Of a stretch of 64,000 nt of DNA, positions 26,101 to 34,367 are shown in pieces. The notes under the pieces were generated by a model. The model had not been told where the DNA came from. It worked only from the letters and a program-made list of their open reading frames with translations, and ran no database searches. Location of the stretch: the NCBI GenBank assembly GCA_004321915.1, contig SCQE01000029.1, positions 1 through 64,000 of the forward strand, written 5' to 3'. The translations under genes were made by a program, and so were the position numbers. Source of the stretch: Nitrospirota bacterium (GTDB lineage: Bacteria; Nitrospirota; Thermodesulfovibrionia; Thermodesulfovibrionales; Dissulfurispiraceae). Within the stretch, counting starts at the first letter, position 1. Every line of letters begins with the position of its first letter.

Positions 26101-26506
26101 TAAGTACGGGGCCTGCACAGGCAGGGTCGTCGAGCATTGGCACACAGGCAGCATGACGACAAGGGTCCCCGAACTTGCGAGGGCCGTGCCCGGCGCGTAT
26201 GTCGAGATGAGCGAAACGCTCGCCAAAAAGTTGAGTATTAAGAATGGGGACGCTGTCATAGTCGAATCTCCGAGAGGTAAAATTCAGCTTCCGGCAAAGG
26301 TGCTGGATGTGAGCAAGGCCACGGGCGGGCCGCGCCACGATTATGTTTTTGTGCCGTTCTTCGACGAGTACAAGATGATAAACATGATAATGAGGGACGC
26401 CTTTGACCCGTTCAGTTTCCAGCCCGACTACAAGATGTTTGCCGTTAAGATTTACAAGGGGAAGACCAAGACCGCACAGGCCGAGCCCGGCAAAATCGTA
26501 GGTTAA
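23171..26506 (+). CDS. napA: Periplasmic nitrate reductase-like molybdoenzyme (NapA family, enlarged)
   Basis: An 1111-residue molybdopterin oxidoreductase with a Tat signal (ISRRDFLRASA). The N-terminal [4Fe-4S] ligands are Cys42, Cys45, Cys49 (CRYCAIGC) and Cys83 (GVLCTKG). The NapA hallmark region YYGSGQLGTEETH leads to the molybdenum ligand Cys213 in RTCMASAVVGYLYTFGKDEP, matching the RHCMASAV context of classical NapA. The molybdopterin dinucleotide-binding domain is near the C-terminus (VVEHWHTGSMTTRVPEL, AYVEMSETLAKKLSIKNGD). It is roughly 200-300 residues longer than typical NapA, with extra segments in the middle. It would reduce nitrate to nitrite in the periplasm. Neighbouring napG, napH and napD genes and the nitrite reductase support this. 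No napB or napC is present. Confidence 0.9.
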   Translation: MQISRRDFLRASAIAAAAAAAGIAKPEMLYAASVKQFPIGQCRYCAIGCTMIADCETDGAGKVTRVIAIKGDLKSPVNRGVLCTKGFYLHKAIAYKERPKGALIRKEWINPKTGKPDFINSPRVLTGKTTKDPKGMKPSEIDMKENFVLVPWEDAIDFVANAVEKSVKENGKHSVAYYGSGQLGTEETHIMNKVFKGGGALANNAIEGQPRTCMASAVVGYLYTFGKDEPYGCLDDIDVPDPDFGKHADTFFLIGSNTAEAHPILFNRMAALKAKNPDKVKVILADPRKTRSGTIADLWLPFATGRDLLLINSLAYIIAHELDGAKGDIEKGTVTSKWKYLDRKFIERHVSFGIHEDVKKTWIKTVYGGTRESAWDLTYSAEPRKTYPSLKNKYTNEDAIMKDLYKGFAAFLKFLEDYKPEKVSDLIFEGESPLVYDRPTKTWKKISGPEALRLAAKWFAEGYALSAWCMGVNQKLQGTWTNASLHMLHLITGKTVKPGRHSYSFTGQPNACGGIRAPGALCHALPYGRLVANPLHRGQVEKIWKDRSSAYLTKHGMSDADAKKETEKIKIHDKPGPHTIEMFRRLGAGQIKVQFISTVNAGQSLPYSWPYRLACAAANKGQAWPLVVTLEAFPNATTMVSDVVLGASSWYEKEFVFGNLERRYQVIKQVIEPYGNTIPDHTIFALIMRRLEEKGLVPKGHISQFWPSEYDGKDWMKKTIEAAKTKDWNRKFSSNIWTELMELSKGTGYDFSGMNRKMLLEQNHGYRIPLPAEYHTSEDVKKRYDKYQSKIQYAYPYDPHIDKITGLYLKNMKEFNPAYGAWLEKNIKDMKVDEAYHKEHNLPKGWYASFYNSNAFINGMVDIPTPDGKTRKAPGWDGRAIAWANPWWACKFDGKQFAKHKTVEVVERKFVAAKVNETSVAPYEQTAKYTVNVIGDPNSDKNALKNIALSPAEFHNLRHEYTKADGGKLLIIDTTDYKYGACTGRVVEHWHTGSMTTRVPELARAVPGAYVEMSETLAKKLSIKNGDAVIVESPRGKIQLPAKVLDVSKATGGPRHDYVFVPFFDEYKMINMIMRDAFDPFSFQPDYKMFAVKIYKGKTKTAQAEPGKIVG

Positions 26507-26518
26507 CAGTTAAACTTG

Positions 26519-26558
26519 AAAGCGGAGCCGGATTTACCAGTCCTGCTCCGCTTTTTTT
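26519..26558 (+). terminator. Intrinsic terminator between napA and napG
   Basis: AAAGCGGAGC and GCTCCGCTTT form a perfect 10-base-pair stem around a 16-base loop, running into a run of seven T. This is the clearest Rho-independent terminator in the window. It ends 18 bases before the napG ATG, leaving little room for a separate promoter, so napGHD would depend on read-through. Confidence 0.75.
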
Positions 26559-26576
26559 CTACTAAGCGTTAAAGGA

Positions 26577-27338
26577 ATGAAATTGACCAGAAGAGAGTTC
26601 ATAAAGATGTCCGTTTCGGGCGGACTTGTTCTGACATCCGGGTTGCTGGTTCCGGACCGTAGTGTTTTACATGCTGCCAAAGAAGAATTCGAAGGCCCCC
26701 TCCCCGATATAGATATCGGCGGGATAATCAGGCCCCCCGGCGCTTTGCCGGAAAAGGAGTTCAGGGCCAGATGTGTGAGTTGCGGCGCATGCGTTAATGC
26801 CTGCCATGTGATGAAATACGACGCTATAGCCGTGTCGGGCTTAAAAGATTTGACCAATTTCGGCACCCCGTATATCAAGGACATGAGGGATTTTCCTTGC
26901 GCCTTATGCATGGAGTGTCCGCCCCTTTGTCCTACAGGCGCGTTAAAGCCCCTGCCGAAAGAGAAGGTCTCTATGGGCACGGCATTGATAGACTTCTCGC
27001 TCTGTTTCGGCTGGAACGGGGATGTCTGTCTTTCTTGCAGCAAGGCATGTCCGCTCGGCGCAACGGTCTTCGATTTTTACAACGGCGAGTGGGGCAACCA
27101 GCCGTATATCAATGAAGGCTGTGTAGGCTGCGGTCTGTGCGTGAAATATTGCCCTATAGGCGGCTCTGCGATCAAGGTTGTCACAAAGAAAAAATACGAT
27201 AGTCTGAAAGGTTCCTATAAAGCCGGTTTTAAGTCGCTGCTGTCGATGAAGAGTGAAGAACGCTACAATATTGTTTACGGACAGAACCTGCCTAAGATAA
27301 TGGAGCGCGGAAGGCTGGTGGAACGTGAGTACAGATAA
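26577..27338 (+). CDS. napG: NapG-like periplasmic ferredoxin
   Basis: A 253-residue Tat-exported protein (LTRREFIKMSVSGG) with four [4Fe-4S] ligand sets: CVSCGACVNAC, CALCMECPPLC, CLSCSKAC and CVGCGLCVKYC. NapG pairs with NapH to move electrons from quinol to NapA. The start is uncertain: ATG at 26577 directly follows AAAGGA with almost no spacing, while the TTG at 26583 has AAAGGA at a normal six-base distance. Either start keeps the Tat motif. Its end overlaps the napH start by 14 bases. Confidence 0.92.
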   Translation: MKLTRREFIKMSVSGGLVLTSGLLVPDRSVLHAAKEEFEGPLPDIDIGGIIRPPGALPEKEFRARCVSCGACVNACHVMKYDAIAVSGLKDLTNFGTPYIKDMRDFPCALCMECPPLCPTGALKPLPKEKVSMGTALIDFSLCFGWNGDVCLSCSKACPLGATVFDFYNGEWGNQPYINEGCVGCGLCVKYCPIGGSAIKVVTKKKYDSLKGSYKAGFKSLLSMKSEERYNIVYGQNLPKIMERGRLVEREYR

Positions 27339-28251
27339 AAAAAGTCAGGAGTCAGAAGTCAGCAGACATCAGTCGGCAGTCGACAGTCAACAGTCAACAG
27401 TCGGCGGTCGGCAGTCAGAGAAAAAAACAAAACTGCCATTGTCCAAGCTCAGGCGTTTTGTGATGTTCGGGATACTTGTTTTATTTTTGCTTCAGTTTGT
27501 CAATGTTAAGGTCCTAGTAGGCGGGCTTACGGGCTCGGCAGCGCTCTGGTCTTTGAACCTCATAGATGTTTTTGCGTATCTTGAAAGTTTTTCGGCATCG
27601 CGAGTTTTTACCAAGGAGGCTTTTTTTGCGGTGGTTGCCGTGTCTGCCCTGTATCTGATCTTCGGGAGGGCTTTTTGCGGCTGGGTCTGCCCGATGGATT
27701 TTTTGTATGAAATGGTTGACAAGGCCAAGAAACGCGGGGCCTCTGCGTTTGAGAAGGTCTCTGCAAAGATACCGCCCGGGACAGGCTATGTTATTGCTGC
27801 TTTTTTGTTGTTTGTTTCATGGTTGCTGGGGGTCCCGTTTTTCTCGAACTATGTATCTCACCTGACCAATTTTTTCAGGGCCGTTACCGGAGTTGTTTCT
27901 TTGGGCTTGGGCCTTCCGGTCGACAGGGATGTAGTCATATATTCGGTTTCGGTCATCTTGTTTCTTCTGCTCTTTGAATTTTTCTTCCCCCGCCTTTGGT
28001 GCAGGGCGCTTTGTCCTGTAGGAAAAGTTTACGGGCTTTTCAATAAGGTCAGCCTTTTAAGGCTCGGGTTTGTGGAGGGGCGGCAGTGCGGCGAATGCAT
28101 GCTTTGCGATCAGACCTGCTATATGAAAGTTAAGATAGCTATGCATGTAGACAAATCCTCTCTCAGGGACACAAACTGTATATATTGCGGCAGGTGCGCC
28201 GAAGGTTGCGAGACCAAGGGCCGTCTTATAAAATTTAAACTTTGGAGGTAG
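27325..28251 (+). CDS. napH: NapH-like membrane quinol oxidase with repeat-encoded N-terminus
   Basis: A 308-residue membrane protein with four to five spans, two cytoplasmic Cys-rich loops (CGWVCPMDF, CRALCPVGK) and a C-terminal pair of [4Fe-4S] sites (CGECMLCDQTC, CIYCGRCAEGC), all typical of NapH. The GTG start overlaps napG. Codons 7-32 are made by an 11-unit heptanucleotide repeat and encode a polar, Gln/Ser-rich tail (SQESEVSRHQSAVDSQQSTV) absent from ordinary NapH. If translation instead began after the repeat, no good start is available before the first span. A unit gain or loss would shift the frame. Confidence 0.88.
   Translation: MSTDKKSQESEVSRHQSAVDSQQSTVGGRQSEKKTKLPLSKLRRFVMFGILVLFLLQFVNVKVLVGGLTGSAALWSLNLIDVFAYLESFSASRVFTKEAFFAVVAVSALYLIFGRAFCGWVCPMDFLYEMVDKAKKRGASAFEKVSAKIPPGTGYVIAAFLLFVSWLLGVPFFSNYVSHLTNFFRAVTGVVSLGLGLPVDRDVVIYSVSVILFLLLFEFFFPRLWCRALCPVGKVYGLFNKVSLLRLGFVEGRQCGECMLCDQTCYMKVKIAMHVDKSSLRDTNCIYCGRCAEGCETKGRLIKFKLWR
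27344..27420 (+). repeat. 11-unit heptanucleotide tandem repeat inside napH
   Basis: Eleven consecutive seven-base units, consensus GTCRRCA: GTCAGGA, GTCAGAA, GTCAGCA, GACATCA, GTCGGCA, GTCGACA, GTCAACA, GTCAACA, GTCGGCG, GTCGGCA, GTCAGAG. The unit is not a multiple of three, so slippage changes the reading frame. Similar short tandemly repeated repetitive sequences of seven bases are known from cyanobacteria, usually between genes. Confidence 0.9.
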
Positions 28252-28254
28252 GGC

Positions 28255-28533
28255 ATGATTTTTTCGAGCGGTTTTATAGAGGCGGATGACGACGATCGTG
28301 TGCAGAATGTTATAGACGAGCTTCAAAAAAGGAACATGGAGGTCACCGGAATAAAGAACGAAAAGATAGTTTTCCTTGTCGAGAGGGAAACTACGGGAGA
28401 AGTCAAGGCGGCCCTTGATTCGCTCAAGAACATAGACGGAGTAAGGAGCGTATACCTTGCGTATTACAGCCTTGACGGAGGCGACGAAACAGAAGGCGGC
28501 ACGGCATTCATAGAAACTCAGCCTGTTTCGTAA
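28255..28533 (+). CDS. napD: NapD-like chaperone
   Basis: A 92-residue protein with a ferredoxin-like fold pattern (MIFSSGFIEADDDDRVQNVIDEL, KIVFLVERETTGEVKAALDSL, IDGVRSVYLAYYSLD). NapD proteins bind the Tat signal of NapA and delay its export until the molybdenum cofactor is inserted. Its place directly after napH, three bases away, supports the call; sequence alone is moderately diagnostic. Confidence 0.85.
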   Translation: MIFSSGFIEADDDDRVQNVIDELQKRNMEVTGIKNEKIVFLVERETTGEVKAALDSLKNIDGVRSVYLAYYSLDGGDETEGGTAFIETQPVS

Positions 28534-28615
28534 ACGGCTTATCATTAATCTGGAGTGTATGTATTAATATGCCGTGTGATAAAATAAGCCGACATAATTC
28601 CAAAGGAGACCGGAT

Positions 28616-30157
28616 ATGAAGATAAGCTCATTGTTAAGGATAGTGCTGATTGCTTTACTTGTTTTCTCCCTGCTGAGTACCGTGTCGGTTTTTTATTCGC
28701 TGAACCAGATGCAGGCTGACGGAGATGTGGTCAACTATGCAGGCAGGCAGAGGGCCATATCGCAGAGACTCACGAAGATGGTTTACGCCAAACAGCACGG
28801 CATTGACACGAGCGCCGATGTTGCCAAATTAACGGGTATGCTTGACAGGATAGTCAAAGGGTTGGTTGACGGAGACGCGGAGTGGAAACTCCCTAAGGCC
28901 TCCGATGAAAAATTCTTGTCAAAGATGAAAGAGATGGACAGCGCATGGAAGGGGTTTAAGGAAACCATGTCCAAGGTGGACAATGACAAATCCGTTCTCG
29001 AGAAGCTCTATAAGGACAGCGAAACAGTATTGAAGATAGCCGATGAAGCCACGACACTTGCTGCCGCGGTCTCCGAGGGGAAAGTCAAAAACCTGAAGAC
29101 CGTCCAAACAATACTCTTTGTGATAAACCTCGTCATCTTGGCTGCGGTCTGGGTAATGATACAGAAAAAGATATCCGCTCCTCTCGCGGGGCTTTCCGCC
29201 AAGGTCGAAGAGATAGCCAAAGGGGACCTCACTGTAATTGTCGATTATGCCGGCAGGGACGAGGTCGGTGTTCTGGCCTCCAATATGAACAAGATGGTCG
29301 GCACGATCAAAAACATGATCGGCGGAATAGTCAGGTCATCTAATAATGTGGTCTCGGCTGTCGATGTTTTGAAAGCGAGTTCGGAGAAGACCACGGAAGG
29401 CGCTAGGAACCAGTCGGGGCAGGCCCACCAGATAGCGACTGCTGCAGAAGAGATGAGCCAGACCATAACGGATATCGCCCGCAACGCGTCTGTGGCTTCG
29501 GAGACGTCCGCGGACGCGATGAGTGTTGCCAACAAAGGCAGCGAGGTGGCCAACGGCGCGGTCGAGACGGTGAACAGGGTTTACACTTCGACCGTAGAAC
29601 TGGCCACAATGGTCGACAAGCTTAACGGCAGGGTGGGCGAGATCGGCGATATAGTGAATGTGATCAAGGATATTGCTGACCAGACCAACCTGCTTGCTTT
29701 GAACGCGGCCATTGAAGCGGCGCGCGCAGGAGAGCAGGGCAGGGGGTTTGCGGTCGTGGCGGACGAGGTGAGGAAACTCGCCGAAAGGACGATCAAAGCG
29801 ACCGTCGAGATATCGGACAAGATAGGGGCGGTCCAAGTGGAGTCTCAGCAGACCACAAAGTCGATGGAAGAGGCCTCGGGCGAGGTTGCTAAGGCCACGG
29901 AATATATAAGGGAGGTCGGCGATACCCTCAGCAGCATAGTGGAAGCTGTCCATAAGGTTAGGGACCAGATAACCCAGATAGCCACGGCTGTTGACGAGCA
30001 GTCCGCAGCTTCCGAAGAAGTGGCGAGGAACATAGAGAAGACATCTAGCATAGCGAAAGATATGGAAGGCATGTCAGAAAACGTCATGAGCGAAGTCAAT
30101 AAACTGACCGGCATTGCGGGCGAGTTGCGGGGCTCTACAACCGGTTTCAGGGTTTAG
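28616..30157 (+). CDS. Chemoreceptor with PilJ-type periplasmic domain (likely nitrate/nitrite sensor)
   Basis: A 513-residue MCP: first span at about 5-27, periplasmic domain to about 165, second span ([18 protein letters not shown]), HAMP, and a canonical signalling tip ([20 protein letters not shown]). The periplasmic part begins with a P-box-like sequence at about residues 40-58 ([19 protein letters not shown]), the PilJ-type signature related to the nitrate-binding helix of NarX and to the nitrate receptor McpN. Standing 82 bases downstream of napD, it is a good candidate for nitrate or nitrite taxis. It has an AAAGGAGA ribosome site. Confidence 0.88.
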   Translation: MKISSLLRIVLIALLVFSLLSTVSVFYSLNQMQADGDVVNYAGRQRAISQRLTKMVYAKQHGIDTSADVAKLTGMLDRIVKGLVDGDAEWKLPKASDEKFLSKMKEMDSAWKGFKETMSKVDNDKSVLEKLYKDSETVLKIADEATTLAAAVSEGKVKNLKTVQTILFVINLVILAAVWVMIQKKISAPLAGLSAKVEEIAKGDLTVIVDYAGRDEVGVLASNMNKMVGTIKNMIGGIVRSSNNVVSAVDVLKASSEKTTEGARNQSGQAHQIATAAEEMSQTITDIARNASVASETSADAMSVANKGSEVANGAVETVNRVYTSTVELATMVDKLNGRVGEIGDIVNVIKDIADQTNLLALNAAIEAARAGEQGRGFAVVADEVRKLAERTIKATVEISDKIGAVQVESQQTTKSMEEASGEVAKATEYIREVGDTLSSIVEAVHKVRDQITQIATAVDEQSAASEEVARNIEKTSSIAKDMEGMSENVMSEVNKLTGIAGELRGSTTGFRV

Positions 30158-30161
30158 CCCG

Positions 30162-30190
30162 GACAATAGGGGGCCGATGACCTTATTGTC
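30162..30190 (+). terminator. Weak terminator-like hairpin after the PilJ chemoreceptor
   Basis: GACAATAGG pairs with CCTTATTGTC with one bulged base, followed by TTTC. It lies between the receptor stop and the GGDEF/EAL gene. The T-run is short, so termination may be partial. Confidence 0.35.
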
Positions 30191-30220
30191 TTTCGAAATT
30201 AAGGTAAGGGGCTGTTGATC

Positions 30221-32803
30221 ATGACAGCCCCTTACTCGTTCAAGAAGCTTAAGCTCAAGGCGTTTGTAATAGCCGCATCCCTTGTCGTCTCGTTTATCAG
30301 CTTCAGCACCGCTTTTTTTATAACTTCGGCAATATATCAGAACATCTACGAAAAAAAATCGATAGCGGCTTCCCATGCGTTATCCCGGCACGTATTCAAT
30401 TCTATGGTACAGATGATGAGCAAGGGCTGGACAAAAGAGGACCTTGTTGAGTTTCTTGAATCGACGAAGGCCCTTTCAGTCAACCTTCCTTTTGTGGTCG
30501 ATATGTTCAGGGGCCCGCTTGTGGACGCGATATTCGGCCATAAATCTCAGCAGGCGGACGAAGGCGTTAAAAAAGTCATGGGCGCCGGCGAGCAGACGGA
30601 GTTGAAAAACGGATATATTCTGACTTCGTTTTATCCTGTAAAGGCGGTGGATGCATGTCTGAGGTGTCATACGAACGCTAAAGCCGGGGACATGCTGGGA
30701 GTGTTGAAGGTCACTCAGGACATGGGGGCCGATATGGCCGACGCCAAGAAAAAGTTCATATTCCTTTTCTTTGTGCTTTCGCCGGCGCCCCTGTTGATGT
30801 CTTATTTTATAGCCAAGCATATCAGCGGCAAGATCGAGGCTTCGACGCGCGTGATACATGACAATGTGATGGCGGTCAACAGCATAAAAGACCTTGCCGC
30901 CATAAGCATAAGCGAAACCGGTTCCGGATTCAGCGAACTCGACGCGATCCTCGGGGAGCTTGACCGGTTTGTAGAAAAGATAAAATCCCTCGCGGTCGAT
31001 AAGGACATTCTGGAATTCGAGATAAGGGTGCTTGAAAGGTTTATCATAACCTCGGAAGTGGTAAAGGACTGGAAGGGATATGTCGGGAAACTGCTTCTCG
31101 AGATAAACAAGGTCATGGATGCCTATGCCCTGTTTACGGTCTTTAATGTCGAAGAGGAGCTGTATGACATAGAGGTCTTTTGGAAGGCCAAACCTTCGCA
31201 AGTCACCAAGGACATAGTTTCGGGTATTGTCAGGAGCCAGTTGTATAAAGTGAGCAACAGAAGCGAAGCGGATATCAACATAGAGATAAACCACAATATT
31301 GCGGACGGTCTCGAACCGCTTGTTGAATTGAGCGCGGACGACATAGAGCATCAGGTCAAATTCGTAATACTCGACACCCCGAGGATAGGCGGGTTGGTCG
31401 GAATTGTAGTCGGCATGTCCGCGGCCAAGGACAATATACGCTCGCTGGTCATAGACAGCATACTCACCACGCTGCTCAATGTTGTAGGCTCGATAAAGGC
31501 GATCTACAAATACACCAAGGAGCTTGAATTCTATGCCACTAGAGACCCGCTCACTAACCTCTTCAATCAGCGTCTATTCTGGGAACTGCTCGGTTATGAG
31601 ATAAGCAGGGCGGAGCGCCACGGCTATCAGTTCGGTCTTCTTGTGATAGATATCGATAATTTCAAGGGGATCAACGATACGTACGGGCATATAGTCGGGG
31701 ACAAATTCCTAGGCCGTTTTGCGACAACCGTAAAGAAGGAACTCAGGCAGGGCGATATTTTAGCCAGATACGGCGGGGATGAGTTCAGTATCGTGCTGCC
31801 GGAGACCGATTTCGGACAGACCATGATCGTGGCGTCTAGGATCAGGGAAGCTGCGGATGCCTTCCATATCGACGTTGAAGGTAAACATGTAAAGACCACC
31901 ACTTCGATAGGCATGGCGGTTTTTCCCCTGCATGCGAAAAATCCGAAAGACCTGTTTATTTTTGCGGACAGCATGGCGTACAAGGCCAAGATCCACGGCA
32001 AAAATCAGGTGGGCGTGCCGACTGAAGAGGACGTGGTAGAGGTTTTCAAGGAAACGAGCGACAAGTCCGATATGCTTGTCAGGGTGGTGGAGAACAGGGA
32101 GTTGATCCCCTTTTTCCAGCCGATTATGGATCTGGAAACCGGAGATATAAACACCCATGAGGTTTTGTGCAGGATAAAGACCGATAAAGGCATAATGGCC
32201 GCCGCGGAATTTATAGATGTGGCCGAAAAGATAGGGATAGTCAGCAAGATGGACCTTATGCTGATGGAAAAGGCATTCGAAAAGATCAGGGAATGCGATT
32301 ATTACGGCAACCTTTTCATAAATCTATCACCCAAGTCCCTTATGCTGAAGGATTTTATTCCGAGCATCCTTAAGCTTACCCGGACCTACGGCATAAAAAC
32401 CGAAAATATAATTTTTGAGATAACCGAGCGTGAGACTGTCAAGAACCTGACCCTGCTCGAAGAGTTCGTCGATAACCTGAAGGTGGAAGGCTTTAAATTC
32501 GCTATAGATGATTTCGGTTCCGGGTTCTCGTCTTTTAATTACATCAAGAGATTTCCAATAGACTATTTGAAGATCGAAGGCGAGTTTGTCCGCAATATGC
32601 TCAGGGACGAGAAGGACATGGCTTTTATTCGTACAATGGCTGTTCTGGCCAAGGACATGCATATAAAATGCATAGCCGAATTTGTGGAGGACGAAAAGAT
32701 ACTCGAAGCACTGAGGGGGATATCGGTGGATTTTGTTCAGGGTTATTATGTAGGAAGGCCTTCGCCAGAATTCGTAGGCGGATGCGGACATACAGCCGTC
32801 TGA
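30221..32803 (+). CDS. Heme-binding membrane GGDEF/EAL c-di-GMP enzyme
   Basis: An 860-residue protein. The N-terminal span (about 12-38) is followed by a periplasmic DUF3365-like domain with one c-type heme motif, CLRCH at 146-150, a second span (about 178-198), a HAMP-like linker, a coiled region and an atypical GAF-like segment. A GGDEF domain follows (RYGGDEFSIVLPETD, RQGD inhibitory site five residues upstream), then an EAL domain with EVLCR, NLSPKS, EITERE, DDFGSGFSS and QGYYVGRPS. Most EAL catalytic residues are kept although EAL itself reads EVL. It may make or break c-di-GMP in response to redox state or a gas. I start at the ATG with GGGG nine bases upstream rather than the earlier TTG. 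Confidence 0.88.
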   Translation: MTAPYSFKKLKLKAFVIAASLVVSFISFSTAFFITSAIYQNIYEKKSIAASHALSRHVFNSMVQMMSKGWTKEDLVEFLESTKALSVNLPFVVDMFRGPLVDAIFGHKSQQADEGVKKVMGAGEQTELKNGYILTSFYPVKAVDACLRCHTNAKAGDMLGVLKVTQDMGADMADAKKKFIFLFFVLSPAPLLMSYFIAKHISGKIEASTRVIHDNVMAVNSIKDLAAISISETGSGFSELDAILGELDRFVEKIKSLAVDKDILEFEIRVLERFIITSEVVKDWKGYVGKLLLEINKVMDAYALFTVFNVEEELYDIEVFWKAKPSQVTKDIVSGIVRSQLYKVSNRSEADINIEINHNIADGLEPLVELSADDIEHQVKFVILDTPRIGGLVGIVVGMSAAKDNIRSLVIDSILTTLLNVVGSIKAIYKYTKELEFYATRDPLTNLFNQRLFWELLGYEISRAERHGYQFGLLVIDIDNFKGINDTYGHIVGDKFLGRFATTVKKELRQGDILARYGGDEFSIVLPETDFGQTMIVASRIREAADAFHIDVEGKHVKTTTSIGMAVFPLHAKNPKDLFIFADSMAYKAKIHGKNQVGVPTEEDVVEVFKETSDKSDMLVRVVENRELIPFFQPIMDLETGDINTHEVLCRIKTDKGIMAAAEFIDVAEKIGIVSKMDLMLMEKAFEKIRECDYYGNLFINLSPKSLMLKDFIPSILKLTRTYGIKTENIIFEITERETVKNLTLLEEFVDNLKVEGFKFAIDDFGSGFSSFNYIKRFPIDYLKIEGEFVRNMLRDEKDMAFIRTMAVLAKDMHIKCIAEFVEDEKILEALRGISVDFVQGYYVGRPSPEFVGGCGHTAV

Positions 32804-32842
32804 TTGGCTAATTCAGGTCCCTAATGTTATTCTTTTCTCAGC

Positions 32843-34360
32843 ATGAAAAAACAATCCGTCATTAAACCCGCAACAAAGGCCTTACAATGCGGCAGCGGCA
32901 AAGAGCTGTTCAGCATAGACCTGCACCATAAATATCTCTTCTTCAGAAGGACCAGAATAGTGGCCACGATCGGCCCGGCAACTTCGTCCCCTGCTATGAT
33001 ACGGACGCTTATAGCAGGCGGATTGAATGTAGCGAGGATCAACTTTTCCCACGGGAACCATGAGGAACACCTGAAAGTAATACGCACGATCAGGAAGATA
33101 TCGGCTGAACTGCGTAAAACCGTGGTCATAGTCGGAGACCTTTGCGGCCCCAAGATAAGGGTCGGCGAATTCAAGGGCGGCTCGATATTGTTAAAAGACA
33201 ACGCTGTTATAAACATCACTGCCGAGAAGCGCTTAGGGGATGAAACAACGGTCCCGTCCCAATATAAGCGGATAATAAGCGAAACCTCCGTGGGCGCGCG
33301 AATTCTGTTGGACGACGGGAACCTTGAACTGAAGGTCGTTTCGAAGACCGATAAAACGCTTAAGGCCAAAGTGTTACGCGGGGGAATGCTCAAAGACCAT
33401 AAGGGAATGAACCTGCCCGACACAGTTATGAAGATTTCGGCGCTGACCGAAAAGGACAAAGCGGACCTAGGCTGTTGCATAAAGGGCGGGGTTGATTATG
33501 TGGCCCTCTCTTTTGTAAGGACCGGGGCGGATGTAGCCGAGTTAAAGGATTTATTGTACCGCAGTAAATCGGATATCGGAGTGATAGCCAAGATCGAAAA
33601 GCCCGAGGCCCTTGAGAATATCGATGAGATAGTCTCTCTTGCGGACGGCATTATGGTAGCGAGGGGAGACCTAGGGGTCGAACTCCCTGCCAAGAAGGTC
33701 CCTCTGATACAGAACAAGCTTATCGAGATAGCAAATTTACACAACAAGCCGGTCATTGTCGCTACGCAGATGCTCGAAAGCATGATAGAACACTCCCGAC
33801 CTACAAGGGCCGAAGTGACCGATGTTGCGGCCGCCTGTCTGGCCGGCGCCGATGCGGTGATGCTGTCGGCTGAAACGGCTTCGGGCAAATATCCTTTAGA
33901 AACGTTCGAGATGATGGACTCCATACTCCGTGAGACCGAGGCCTATCAATTCTTTGCGAGGGGCGGGCTCTTTAAAGGCACCGCGCACTGCAGGGACAGC
34001 CATCTGCAAAACGCGGTAAGCACCGCAATCGCGCAGCTTTCGAGGGACCTGATGGTGAGGTGCGTGTTCGTGCCGAGTCTTTCGGGCGCAACGGCAAGCG
34101 CTATTTCGTCCGACCGTCCTGCTGCGCCGATCTTTGCGCTTACATCGTCGGAGAAGGTCTGCAGAAAGCTGGAGCTTTTATGGGGGGTATTCTCTCACCT
34201 TACGGACAAGAAGTTGAAGGACGACGATTATGTGGCTTACGGCGAAGCCCTTCTTAAAAAAATGGGGCTCGCAAAACAGGGCGACTTTATACTGATGCTT
34301 TCCAAGATAGGAAAAGCAGGGGCCGATACAAAGGCCATAACCATACACAAGATTTCCTGA
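32843..34360 (+). CDS. pyk: Pyruvate kinase
   Basis: A 505-residue pyruvate kinase with an N-terminal extension of about 35 residues before the conserved start RTRIVATIGPATSSP. Catalytic landmarks are present: RINFSHG, KIRVGEF, IAKIEKPEALENIDEI, the active-site run MVARGDLGVELPAKKVPLIQ, and MLSAETASGKYPLE. The C-terminal allosteric domain follows. It makes pyruvate and ATP from phosphoenolpyruvate and ADP. The next gene begins eight bases later. The true start may be further in than the chosen ATG, since no good ribosome site precedes it. Confidence 0.97.
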   Translation: MKKQSVIKPATKALQCGSGKELFSIDLHHKYLFFRRTRIVATIGPATSSPAMIRTLIAGGLNVARINFSHGNHEEHLKVIRTIRKISAELRKTVVIVGDLCGPKIRVGEFKGGSILLKDNAVINITAEKRLGDETTVPSQYKRIISETSVGARILLDDGNLELKVVSKTDKTLKAKVLRGGMLKDHKGMNLPDTVMKISALTEKDKADLGCCIKGGVDYVALSFVRTGADVAELKDLLYRSKSDIGVIAKIEKPEALENIDEIVSLADGIMVARGDLGVELPAKKVPLIQNKLIEIANLHNKPVIVATQMLESMIEHSRPTRAEVTDVAAACLAGADAVMLSAETASGKYPLETFEMMDSILRETEAYQFFARGGLFKGTAHCRDSHLQNAVSTAIAQLSRDLMVRCVFVPSLSGATASAISSDRPAAPIFALTSSEKVCRKLELLWGVFSHLTDKKLKDDDYVAYGEALLKKMGLAKQGDFILMLSKIGKAGADTKAITIHKIS

Positions 34361-34367
34361 TCCTAAA

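Noticed and set aside
27325-27462. napH starting at the internal ATG (MFGILVLF) after the repeat
   Set aside because: That ATG lies inside the first span and lacks the charged N-terminal segment and a ribosome site; the GTG overlapping napG is better, though not certain.
30476-31351. 291-codon frame antisense to the GGDEF/EAL gene
   Set aside because: It lies wholly opposite a well-supported gene with clear domains and has no ribosome site or family match.
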